Source of the DNA: Bidens hawaiensis
Taxonomy: Eukaryota > Streptophyta > Magnoliopsida > Asterales > Asteraceae
Direction: 5' to 3'
DNA: 64,000 bases
NCBI GenBank assembly: GCA_021521415.1
Contig: JAIQDT010000001.1
Coordinates: 4,278,001 to 4,342,000, forward strand
Shown: positions 25,410 to 35,129 of the stretch, one piece after another
How the letters are laid out: each line of letters begins with the position of its first letter
Numbering within the stretch: position 1 is the stretch's first letter
Notes under the pieces: generated by a model
What the model saw: only the letters and a program-made list of their open reading frames with translations
Database searches by the model: none
What the model was told of the DNA's origin: nothing
Program-made: the position numbers and the translations under genes

Positions 25410-26009
25410 CTAAACATGGTGGTAAACCAACCCCACCAACATCGCCACCAACACCACTAACACCGCCATCATAACCCGAACCCGACTCTCCATCCGGTCA
25501 AGCATCCATTGGGAGTATGAGCACTCCCTCTTCAGCTGGGCAATTGCATACTGATGATCCAGTATGCAACCACCCAAGTACATTCTCCTCTGGACTCCCA
25601 CCGTCAAGGCAGCGGAGTGCTCGTTCACCTGTTCGGTGAGCGTTCGGAGCCAGGCCGCAGCGTCCCGTTCCTGTCTCGGGAGACCCCACACCGGTAGAGT
25701 CGCAGGCTCGGGACGAGAGCTGGAGGACTCGCCCCTGCGAGTAGCAGGTCTGGGTGGGGGCGAGATAGGTCGGACCGGTGGAATACTGATCCGCGCCGTG
25801 AGGCGGGGTCCGAATCCAGGGGGTGCAGGAGCGACCTGTGGTGCGGGTGGGGTCGGGGATCTGGCCATCCTAGCTGAGGAGGACTGGCCGGAACTCCTAA
25901 AGCTAGCCTCGGAAGGCTCGGTGCTGGATGCTACAAGTGGGCTCCCGGAGTCCCCGGAGCTGACCTCCTCCGGGTCCTCCTCGATCGACACACTTGGGGT
26001 TCTTGACAT
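25410..26009 (-). CDS. Element B extra ORF upstream of gag: proline/serine-rich protein with C-terminal membrane segment
   Basis: 199 residues, intact. The start chosen is the ATG at 26009 (MSRTPSVSIEED), because it follows a 3' splice-site-like GTGCAG by five bases and aligns with MSRSTDRV of element D. An upstream in-frame ATG at 26036 is possible. Layout: acidic/Ser N terminus; Pro-rich middle (PTPPAPQVAPAPPGF); a WGLP motif; a helical segment of about 70 residues that may form a coiled coil; then a hydrophobic helix (VMMAVLVVLVAMLVGLVYHHV) at the very C terminus, as in tail-anchored proteins. D has the same layout. I recognise no named family. It could be an accessory particle or membrane-tethering factor, but that is speculation. 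Confidence 0.7.
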   Translation of the reverse strand: MSRTPSVSIEEDPEEVSSGDSGSPLVASSTEPSEASFRSSGQSSSARMARSPTPPAPQVAPAPPGFGPRLTARISIPPVRPISPPPRPATRRGESSSSRPEPATLPVWGLPRQERDAAAWLRTLTEQVNEHSAALTVGVQRRMYLGGCILDHQYAIAQLKRECSYSQWMLDRMESRVRVMMAVLVVLVAMLVGLVYHHV

Positions 26010-26354
26010 ATTACCTGCACACAAGTTAACAAACATATAGTTCTTTCCATAGTGTAAATCATAATCAAATTAATATGCACTTACTTATACAACTTGACCA
26101 CATAACAATATTATCACATATTTGCACATATGTTGCCAATTTTACCTATTAAAGTCCCCCGTGACTTCCCCTGAATTCCCTCGTGTAGACAAGTCTGTTA
26201 TTATGTTCCGGACCATAATAACCCACTTGTCCATCCAAGTTCATCCCGATCTCGTCACAATATATATTTAGTTGATATTCAAATCCTATAATACTTGAGC
26301 TACTGGTTATATTTTAGGTATCTTTTAAAGACATCCTAATTCTTTATAACCAAT
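26010..26354 (-). other. Element B leader between PBS and upstream ORF
   Basis: Noncoding and AT-rich. It ends (minus strand) in a T-rich stretch plus GTGCAG just before the upstream ORF. No other structure is seen. Confidence 0.5.
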
Positions 26355-26367
26355 GGCTCTGATACCA
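26355..26367 (-). other. Primer-binding site of element B
   Basis: GGCTCTGATACCA on the plus strand, the complement of the initiator tRNA-Met 3' end, 5 nt from the 5' LTR. Confidence 0.92.
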
Positions 26368-26746
26368 AGTTCTGTAACACCCCGTAACCGCAGCGGAAAC
26401 GTACACGGGATGCAACAGACACATCTGATATCAACAGCATTGCTTATAAAGAAAATACCACTACATTAATTTATATCATATTACATTGTTGCGAGTTTCG
26501 TTACTGTCTAGGTGTTACACACATGTTTTTACCGATAAGACATTAATATATTCATTACAAAATATAGATCAGCAAGCTTCCAACAAGTAGCACAGATCAT
26601 TAAGCACATATCAATCATTCCAACTTGGGCATACCTAGAAAACATGTGAAGAAAACGGGTCAACTACGAATAGTTGGTGAGTTTCACTAATTTAAATAAA
26701 CACTGACAGATCATTTTAATAATCATTTATTAGCAATGTAATTATG

Positions 26747-26915
26747 CTGGGAACTATGTTTCCCCAGAACATTTTCATTAATCTTTTGGGAACTATGTTA
26801 CCCCAGAACAATAATAACCTCTGGGAACTATGTTACCCCAGAACAATAATAACCTCTGGGAACTATGTTACCCCAGAACAATAATAACTTCTGGGAACTA
26901 TGTTACCCCAGAACA
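26747..26915. repeat. Tandem array of ~33-bp units in B 5' LTR
   Basis: Second copy of the 6089-6257 array. Units have the form CTGGGAACTATGTTACCCCAG and are slightly more uniform than in the other LTR. Confidence 0.85.
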
Positions 26916-28779
26916 ATTCCACACGATAAACAATTTATATATTCTGTGCATCAAACCATATATATATAAATATACAAGTGTTTCCATACGATCGGTATGT
27001 ACTTAAATACTTTAATAAAGACATGCTTTCCGCCCCGGGAAAATATTTAAAACGGTTCATAAAAAGGGGCTCGTGAAAACTCACCGTTCTGTGAGTCGGG
27101 ACGTGATACAATGAACTGCTATAAGCCTGGATCTGTAATATGATATCTAGTCGTTACTATATAATTCCTCATAAATTAAATCCATGTCAATCGGTACATC
27201 TGGGGACATTGTTAACCCAGTACTGTACTCGATCCGGGGACAATTTTAACCCCGTGACACTTCTAAGGACTCAGATTGTGACATTACTTAGAGTCTGACG
27301 GTCAAAATTATCATTTTTATGTTTTCCTTGATTTGCGTGCCTAGCACGGTTATCCGTTTTTAGTTTCAAAAATGAGTTTGTTCACACCCAACCCAAAAAT
27401 GGTGTTTGACTGTTATTTTAGTTAAAGTGATGAAATTAGAGCTCGGTTTGAACACCCCGTTTGGCCGCGGGGCCCGTTTCCGTCATTTAGGTGCCGGAAA
27501 CAGTAAAATCGGGTAAAATTACCCAAATCATCCGAATTATTTTCGGATGATTTACTTTTACTTAATTTACTTAGTTTTATGAAAATAGTCCATTTTTAGG
27601 GTTTTTATGCACCAGTCAGCTCGCTTATGCGAACTTTGCCGGTTTACACGTTTTAAGCTTTAGAAATTTGTTTTTATGTTCTTTTTTGCACAAATAATTA
27701 CCCGTTTAGTCTCGGGTCTTGAAATTTTACACAACACTTATTTTGACAGTAAGAAATTTTACAAAAATTTTCCAGATTTAATTTTTATATTTACATTTAT
27801 TTATCTATTTTTAATCATCGTTAAAACACTAAATATGTCAAAAATACCAAAAGACTTTAGAAAAATCCCAAATTTTTCCGGTATGATCCCTGCCATCCTC
27901 ATAGCTCCCTGGAATTTTTCCAGAACCCAAAACTCATTTTTCAAGCCATTTTCACAAAAACCGAGCTAGAAAGCCCTAGAACTCGTTTTACCGAAAAGCC
28001 CACTTAGCCTTCTCCAACTGAGCTCAAATTTTGTGTGTGACTTTTATATGTTATAAAGAGCTTATCTTAAATTTTCCAGAATTTTTCATCATGTTTATCT
28101 ATTTTTCACCATTTTTAGCCAAAACCGAGCATTAAATTCACCAAATATTCATCCTTTATCTAAAAATTACCAAAAATTCACAGATCTCATATTTTCATGT
28201 GTAGATCATCTCTGTTAAATTTCATGACCCGAATCTAAGGACACTACAATCTGTCCAAAATCATAGAACCACACGAAAACCGAACTATCTTGTGTTTTCT
28301 AGCGTTAGATCGCAAAGATCTTGGTTTCTAGCCTTTGCTAGCCACTAGATACAACACTTACAAGCACAATAACACTATACCAAGCAAGTTACACCAACAA
28401 TCAAACCATTTCTTTCATAGTGTCGGTTTTGATATAAAAACAAAGGTTTTAACCGTAAAAATCCGTTCTCGACTCTTTGGACCAAGATCCCTTGTATAAC
28501 TTGTATACATCTCTTGATCATGCAAGAGTCGGTTTCATTTCTTGTTTTCACCCGTCTTTCACATGGAAACTCATTTTACAAGATTTCAACCGTAAAAATT
28601 TCGTTCTAAACTCTTTTAACTCATTACTTGGATCAAGATCCTTTGTATAACTTGTATACATCACTTGATCATGCGAGAATCGGTTTCAACTCGGGTTTTC
28701 ACCCATTTACATTTGAAACCTCATTTTCTCAAGATCATGAAGTTAGAAACAAGATTCAAGCATTAAAACATGTGTTATA

Positions 28780-28781
28780 CC
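28780..28781 (-). promoter_or_regulatory. Candidate 5' splice site in B LTR (leader intron)
   Basis: The minus strand reads TTTACAAG|GTATAACA after a CT/CA-rich leader-like stretch (28785-28890). The possible acceptors are 26015 (upstream ORF) and 25038 (gag). Position and sequence parallel C and D. Confidence 0.4.
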
Positions 28782-29531
28782 TTGTAAATCTTGGTTGGAA
28801 ATCAAGAACTTGGATGAATGTTGAAGGTTTGAGAGAGTTTTGAGAGTTTGGAGTGTTAGAAAAAGGAAATGAAGTGTGAATGTGTGTGCAATAGGACCGA
28901 TCGGTCCAAGGTCATGTGTGGGGTGGGGCCCACACATCCATTCTAGGCCACACATTCGGATTTTTGTAATCCGGATAATGTTTTGGATAATCTGGCTCAG
29001 TTCGTTTCTCGTTTAAACTCGTAATTCGGCTTAAAACGAGCCTAAAATGGTCGTTTTTCGGGTTAAAATAAAATTTACATAAAACCGACTTAAAAACTTT
29101 AAAAACTTAAACCATGACATTTATTGACTTAAAACATCATTTTATTAATGATTACGCATCTTTTTCGGCTTGATTGATTATCTCTTGCTTGGTTTGGCGT
29201 TAAAGGTTTCGTTTAGCGTACTGACGTACCATTAAACTTACCATTCTTTTTCTGTGCTATAATTCACTTATCCCGAAGCTTTAATACTTCGTAAACATCA
29301 CTAAACATTATATATTTCGTCTATAATGTAATTCCCGATTCGTTCGGGTTTCAATAACCGTTCATCGATTAATCGTTATTCCGATACGACTAGTTGTACA
29401 TTCGAGTATAATTCGTACTGTGAATCTTATATACTCGTATAAACACATTATAATTCATATATTCAGTATTGAATAACACGTAAATAGTATATTCCGGCTA
29501 GGGTATACCTGAATTTGCCGGAATCGTTACA

Positions 29532-30062
29532 CTTAAATTCTCTTGTAGGTAAACCAATCACATGTTCACCCTTGACCAGTCTATTCATATTCTTTAAGTT
29601 CACATGACACAACTTCCTATGCCATAATTTAGATTCATTTTCAGTGGCTTTGGAAACAAAACATGCACCACCTCTTGAAATAGCATCTTTCATATTCAAC
29701 TCATACAAGTTGCCATTTCTTGGTGCCATCATCATAATCATTTCAGGTGGGATCACAAACTCAGGTTTTAAGATGAAACAATGAGGGTCATCAAAACTGA
29801 CTTTGTAACCCTTATCACACATTTGAGATATACTCAACAAATTGTATTGTAGTCCCTCAACATGAAAGACATTGTCAAAAGACACCTTCCCATTTGTCAA
29901 TATCCCTTTACCCACAATCTTTCCTCCATTTTCATCACTACCAAAGGGTACTGGACCCTCATACTTCTCTACATAATTCACAAGTGGCCTCTTGTCACAA
30001 GTCATGTGCCTAGAACAACCACTATCCATATACCATATATCATTCAATGGAGTGGCCTATTC
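29532..30062 (-). pseudogene. pol: Element A pol, 5' part: protease and GAG-pre-integrase domain
   Basis: On the minus strand the frame holds the Copia protease motif WYMDSGCSRHMTC, then the core that ends in ELWHRRMGH-type residues (KLWHRKLCHVNL). It is cut by element B at 29531, within the GAG-pre-integrase zinc domain; the reading continues at 5714. Pol begins just after a 3' splice-site-like TTTGTGCAG at 30070-30063. The second codon is TAG where E has CAG, as a C-to-T change would give. Confidence 0.85.
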
Positions 30063-30082
30063 CTGCACAAAGAGAAATTTGA

Positions 30083-33000
30083 TTAGTTCAGTGATGAGAG
30101 GCAAGCTTCTTCAACTTGCAACTTATCAGTGTCAATTTCAGTGGCAGCTTGGGAAGTGAGTGTAGTAGTTTCATGATCTTCATGAGTGATCTCCAAGTTG
30201 TCTGAATGGTCAGTTTCATAACCACACTCTCTTGGTGTCTTGACAAGTGAAGCTGAATTGTCAAGCTGAGGCAGTTCTCTTTTCTTGTAAGACATAGTCC
30301 TTAGATTCTGAGAAGTCTCTTACATCAGTCACAGCTTCAACTTTAGCTCCAGTTCTAGGTTTCCATGACCTTGTGGTTCATATCCATGTTTTAACAAGAA
30401 CTTTTCATCACCAGTGAGTACAGCTTGTTTCTTTCTTTGATATACAGTTTTTCTTTTTGATTTCTCATTGCCTGATGATTCTTGTGACTCATCAGACTTG
30501 ACTGAAAGAGTAGTCTTGGTAAATTTCAATGACTGGTTTTCTCTTATCACCTGCTTTTGCTTCTGAGGTGATTTACTTCTTCTCACATTTTCAATCATTT
30601 GCTTCTTCTTCTTTGTCTCAGCCATCACTTCAACTCTTGTCTCTATGTTATTCACATTTCCCCTTCCCAAATACATTGCATACTTCTCTTTGTACAAAAC
30701 AAAGTCTTGACCAAACTTTGTTCCATTTGGGACATGAAATGGCTGAAACTTGATTCTCTCAATACATGAATCAGTATAGTGTCCATATTCATCACACTTT
30801 CTACACCACACCTTTCTTTTGAACATCTCATGTTCTTGTGGTTTTCTGAATCTTTCACTTGGTTTGGGCTCTCTTACACCAATTGTCTTTTTGTTTTTCA
30901 GATTGTCAAAATCAATGGAGAATGGTACAAACTCAGCCATTCTGATGTCACCTCTTTCCACATTCCCTTTAACAAAGACAACCTTTTTCAAGTTCAGTGG
31001 TTGATCATCTTCATTCTCTCTATATCTTGACTTCCTTCTTTCATATTCCTCAACAGTTTCTACCTCTCCCACATCAAAGTCTTCAACACTTGAAAAGATA
31101 GGATAAATAGGAGTAAAATATTCTATATCCATTTCTTTCTTATTTACCTTCTTTTTCTTGTTCTTTTCTAATTTTTCCAAAAACTTTTTGCTTGGAGGTC
31201 TGACAGCATTGTAACACACATTCTTCTATTCACTAATGTCAAAATAAACATGTTCTCTTTTCATTTGTTCATTCATTCTTTTCATTTTATGTGTAACTGG
31301 AGGATACTTTGGAAGTTGACCAACAGATTCAGGCTTTCTATATTTTCTTCCTTTTTCAGCAGCTTGAATTTCTTTTTCAGTAACTTGATCACTCAAATCA
31401 CTCAGATCATCTTGATCTAATTCATCTGATTCAAAGTCATCTTCAGAGACTTGAACTCCAATTGACTTTTCCTCTTTCATTTCTTTCTTCATAACAAATT
31501 CACCATCTTCACTCACCTCAACATTCTTGTACAAATCTGCAACATCTTCTTTGTCTTGAAACACATCTTTGAATTGTTGTAGATAAGCACTTCTCTTCTC
31601 TTTGTCAACTTTAGGCATAAAGTTGTTGTTGAATGGTGGTGGAACAGCCTTGTATTTTTCATCTTCATTTACTTTGTTCAGAATTCCACAAATGTTTCCA
31701 GTTGAAACTAAGTTCTTTAAGAATTCATTTTTAGTTTGCAGCTTTGTATTCAGCACCTTTTCATCAATCACCATCTTCTTCAACCCACTAATTTCTGTTG
31801 TGAATCTTGTCTGAGCTCTATAGCTATTCATACAATCCTCTTCCAAACTTCTCATTCTTTCCTCACTAACAATCTCACTTGCCTCATAAGCATTGATAAT
31901 GCTTTGCTTCTTAAAACACTCACTTTCCAACTTACCAATCTTTTCTTTTAATTCATTGACAAGTTTAGGTAAATCAGCATTAGGATCAGAATGTACCTTA
32001 GATGAAGATGCAGAGTCTATGGCCATGAATGCCACATTAGCTCTTCTGATGTCATCTGCTATATCTTCCTCATGGTTACTCCAGTCAAAGCTTCCCTCAT
32101 GCTGAGTAGTTACTGCCACATTGCCTTGATTTCTTGGTTGATTTTGGTTTGCTGGAATGTTTTGAGTTGCAGGGATTTGAATAGCTTGATTCTGATTGTT
32201 GTTCATTTGATATACTTGATTCTGATTCATACCCTGCTGGTTGTTCATCTGAGGTTGATAGTGGTTATTAAAATTAGGATTGAAGTTGTTGTTTGGATGG
32301 AAGTTGTTGTTGTTGGGATTGAATCCTTGGTTATTGTTGAAGTTCTGCTGGTATTGTTGTTGGTTTCTAGGCTGCTGGATGATTGATTTGAAAGTTCCTT
32401 GGCAAATTGCACTCTCTTGCAAAGTGTCCAGGCTGTTGACAGTTGTAGCAGATAGCCTTGGATTTGTCAAATCCTATTCTCTCATTTGGTCCAGAAACTA
32501 GTGATCTACCAGTTCTGTTGAACAGTCTCTTGCTTCTTAATGCCAACATTGCAGCTTGCTATTTGAGATCCATGTCTTCAAGGTCATCAACATCTATTTG
32601 TTCCAAATCATCCTGCATTACACTTGTGTGAATTATGTTTTTGGCCACAAATGCATTGTAGGACTCAGTGAACATAGACATTAGGGCTTGTGCATCATTC
32701 CCTTGAACATGCCCTGTACCAGCACTCTGAGCATTTCCATTTCCCACAGAAACTGAATCATCATCAATCAATTGAACATTAAATCTCTGTTGACCACTTT
32801 GATTGCTTGAACCACCTCCAATGAAAGACCTAGCAGTCTCATTGATGTGATCACTTGGTTCTTCAATGATGGGAATTTGTTGTTGATTCTTTGTTGTAAG
32901 ATTCCCCATTGGAGCAATTAAAGCATTTGACACATTGAAACTTGGTTTATCTTCCTTGATCATTTCATTCTCAATCTTTTCATGTTCAGCAGCTTGAAGA

Positions 33001-33598
33001 AAACATACTATATCATCCAATTTCAATTCATTGAAATTTTGCTTTTGAATGATGAATTTGCAAGCAGTATACCATTCTTTTGGCATTGAGTTGAGCAACT
33101 TTGTAATTAAATCAAAGTCAGTCATTACATAGTCAGTTGTTCTCAACTCATTCACAATATTCAGAAAACGTTCTAGTATTGACTTCAACCTTTCACCATC
33201 TCTATACTTGAATCTTTCTATCTGTTGCTTCAGTCTTTGCTTCTTAATGTTCTTCAATTCAGTGTTCCCTTCATACATCTCAAGGATTGCATCATACATT
33301 GCCTTAGCACTTTGATGATGTGCAACCTTTGTGAGGATTTCCCAAGACAGACCAAGTTTGAGCATAGCCAATGCTCTGTCATCAACTTTTCTCATTCTCT
33401 CCCTGACAGCAGCAATAGCATTTGCATTAGCACCTTCTTCAACGGCAGCTTGTGGACCATTCTTGATAGAATTCCACATATCCACATCATTATAACAAAC
33501 AGCAGCCTCAAAAAGCACTTTCCACTTGGTAAAGTTCTCCTGTCCATACATCTAGGTATCTTATTAGTAGACACCTCTTGTTCCTCATATCCAGACAT
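30083..33598 (-). pseudogene. gag: Element A gag, long Sirevirus type, degenerate
   Basis: Starts at the minus-strand ATG 33598 (MSGYEEQEVST). A frameshift near 33552 leads into the gag domain (ENFTKWKVLFEAAVCYNDV). A stop interrupts just after DVDDLEDMDLK (about 32558). Zinc knuckle 1 is CYNCQQPGHFAREC (about 32440). A frameshift near 32380 leads into a Gln/Asn-rich stretch (32350-32180) and a long helical region. A TAG stop lies at 31228. A second knuckle-like CRKCDEYGHYTDSC sits near 30790, and the frame ends at 30083. The product would be the capsid/nucleocapsid precursor. The 3' part between codon position 31997 and 30063 coincides with the candidate intron. Confidence 0.85.
31996..31997 (-). 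promoter_or_regulatory. Candidate 5' splice site inside element A gag
   Basis: The minus strand reads TCTAAG|GTACATTC between codons, at the position that aligns with the E donor (both follow a FMA-containing segment downstream of knuckle 1). GT is present but GTACAT is a weak donor. Paired with 30063 it gives a 1934-bp intron, phase 0 at both ends. Confidence 0.4.
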
Positions 33599-33883
33599 TT
33601 TCTTAAAATAAAAGTTAAGTTCTTATCAAAAATAGATTAAAACAATCAGATCTGAGAATAAATTCTTAGATCTGAGGTGTCTGATATGAATAGAACAAGA
33701 TTCAACAATAAAAATCAAAGCTTTAAGTGAAATAAGGAAAAGAAACACCTAAAACTTGTAGATCTGGAAGAAAAATGAAGAACAGAGCTTTTGACGTCAT
33801 AAATCAATCGAACAGTGCTCTGCTTACGTCATTCTTCTTCAAAACTTAATCAGCAACAATCTTTCTAAAAATAGCAGCAACAA
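33599..33883 (-). other. Element A leader
   Basis: Noncoding stretch between PBS and gag, AT-rich. I see no further signal in it. Confidence 0.5.
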
Positions 33884-33895
33884 GCTCTGATACCA
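33884..33895 (-). other. Primer-binding site of element A
   Basis: GCTCTGATACCA on the plus strand, complementary to initiator tRNA-Met, 2 nt from the LTR. Confidence 0.9.
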
Positions 33896-34268
33896 CTTGT
33901 CTGGTCCGTTTCGGATAGAATCTTAATCAATCATGTCATAACTCAAACAAAATTAATCGTGTTGACAAGAGAGTTAATGACGGGTTACTATGTTTAGAAA
34001 GATGACCGTTTGTTAAAGGCGGAATCAATAACAAACATACGGTTGCAATGAATATTCAAAATACGAGGACACACGAAGGATTCACTCAAAAGATTTCCAT
34101 TTATATAATGTTAATCATACAAAAGGATAATCGATTAGGGTTCAGGAGGAATCCTAGGACAGCCGTCACACACAAAATATTCTCTTAATTAATGTGTCGG
34201 TCTTATCCTCTCTGTCACTCGTATTGCGTGTTTTTTTTTCGTCACCCTGGCGGCGTGCCCTAATTATT

Positions 34269-34278
34269 CTATTTATAG
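34269..34278 (-). promoter_or_regulatory. TATA box of element A LTR
   Basis: CTATAAATAG on the minus strand, followed downstream by the leader. Confidence 0.65.
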
Positions 34279-34411
34279 GCCAGCCAACCTAGGACAGCTG
34301 TCATTTCTTCTAGAAACTCTATCTGATAGTACATATTCAATTTATATATTCAAAAATTATACTAAGTGTAAAACAAGTCTTCCGGGTAAGCTTTTCATTA
34401 AACTTCAGTCT

Positions 34412-34432
34412 CCGAGTACGCAGTGTACTCGG
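34412..34432. repeat. Inverted repeat CCGAGTAC/GTACTCGG in A LTR
   Basis: Two 8-bp arms, CCGAGTAC and GTACTCGG, around a 5-bp centre. This is the clearest example of the motif that recurs singly through 34380-35060 and 1-860. Confidence 0.75.
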
Positions 34433-35129
34433 CCTTCCTTCAGACTTGGTAAACATAGAAGTGTACTCGGAATCATTTTCCGGGTAAACTTTTACTTAAA
34501 GAATATTTTACCAAGTAAAATATTCACCGAGTAGACTTCAATCTTCTTGGACTTATCAAACTTTGCTCGACAAATCCTTACGAGCAACCTTGTTCTTCTA
34601 TGATCCTGTTCGGCTCATTATTAGTTATACAACTTATTGATAAGGCGTACTCGGTAGTACATACCTTACTCGAGCAGAACCTTACTCGATATAACTTAAA
34701 TATATTCCATCAACTCATCAAGTATACTCGGACCATAATTATTAAAGAATACCTTGCCCGGTCTTCCAATTACTTGGCTTCTTGGACTTGGTTGACCAAA
34801 CCTTACTCGAAAGAGTAAAATACTTGGTCTTGAAGAACAATCCTGCTTGACAAAGTGAACCTTACTCGGATATGCCAAATAGATGAACCTTACTCGGAAA
34901 TCCCTAAAAAGCATACCTTGCTCGGATATCCACTTAAGAAGATTATTTCAAGTAAACCGTGCCCGGAAGGCAAAATCTCGTACTCGGCTAAATAAAAGCT
35001 TACTCGAAGGTCCAAGGTGTACCCGGATTCAATACTTAGCAGTTTCTGAGGAGGTTGAGAAGATTCCAATCTTCAATATACTTCATTTAGGCCAAATCTC
35101 CTCATTTGGGTCAAACTCTTGACCCAACA

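Larger units (their letters stand above)
5715..29531 (-). mobile_element. Element B: Tekay-like Gypsy chromovirus, interrupted by element C
   Basis: LTRs begin TGTAAC and end GTTACA. The target duplication CTTAA lies at 5710-5714 and 29532-29536. On the minus strand: 5' LTR 26373-29531, PBS 26355-26367, upstream ORF 26009-25410, gag-pol 25036-20331, polypurine tract 20295-20304 and 3' LTR 20294-5715. The 3' LTR is split by element C at the AGTCA duplication (6956-6960 and 18362-18366). The right LTR is 3159 bp. The left one is about 3.17 kb when C is removed. I counted about 14 substitutions by eye in the first 1.25 kb of the LTR pair, so B is older than C. gag-pol has one stop and one frameshift. 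Confidence 0.95.
26373..29531 (-). repeat. Element B 5' LTR, uninterrupted
   Basis: 3159 bp, TGTAAC to GTTACA, flanked on the right by the CTTAA duplication. It serves as the uninterrupted template for recognising the C insertion in the other copy, and it holds the array 26747-26915. On the minus strand it has a candidate donor, TTTACAAG|GTATAAC, at 28781/28780. I could not find a convincing TATA box. Confidence 0.95.
1..35129 (-). mobile_element. Element A: old Sirevirus-type Copia LTR retrotransposon, split by element B
   Basis: A is read on the minus strand as 5' LTR (33898-35129), leader, gag (33598 down to 30083), start of pol (30062-29532), then, beyond the B insertion, the rest of pol (5714-2919) and a long noncoding 3' region (2918-1). 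The two halves rejoin at the CTTAA duplication flanking B (5710-5714 and 29532-29536). The pol order protease, integrase, RT, RNase H is Copia. The gag zinc knuckle following a DDLEDMDLK-like block is typical of the SIRE/Maximus lineage. The 3' LTR is not visible and should lie left of the window. Several stops and frameshifts show it is dead. It inserted into element F; the base after its LTR at 35130 resumes the pol of F. Confidence 0.85.
33898..35129 (-). repeat. Element A 5' LTR
   Basis: 1232 bp, from TGTCTGGTCC to GACCCAACA. The right edge is set by the return of element F coding sequence at 35130 and the left edge by the PBS. It carries a TATA box (34269-34278) and, upstream of it (34380-35060), many TACTCGG/CCGAGTA and TTACTCGGA motifs, including the inverted pair at 34412-34432. 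The partner LTR is outside the window, so its age cannot be read. Confidence 0.85.
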
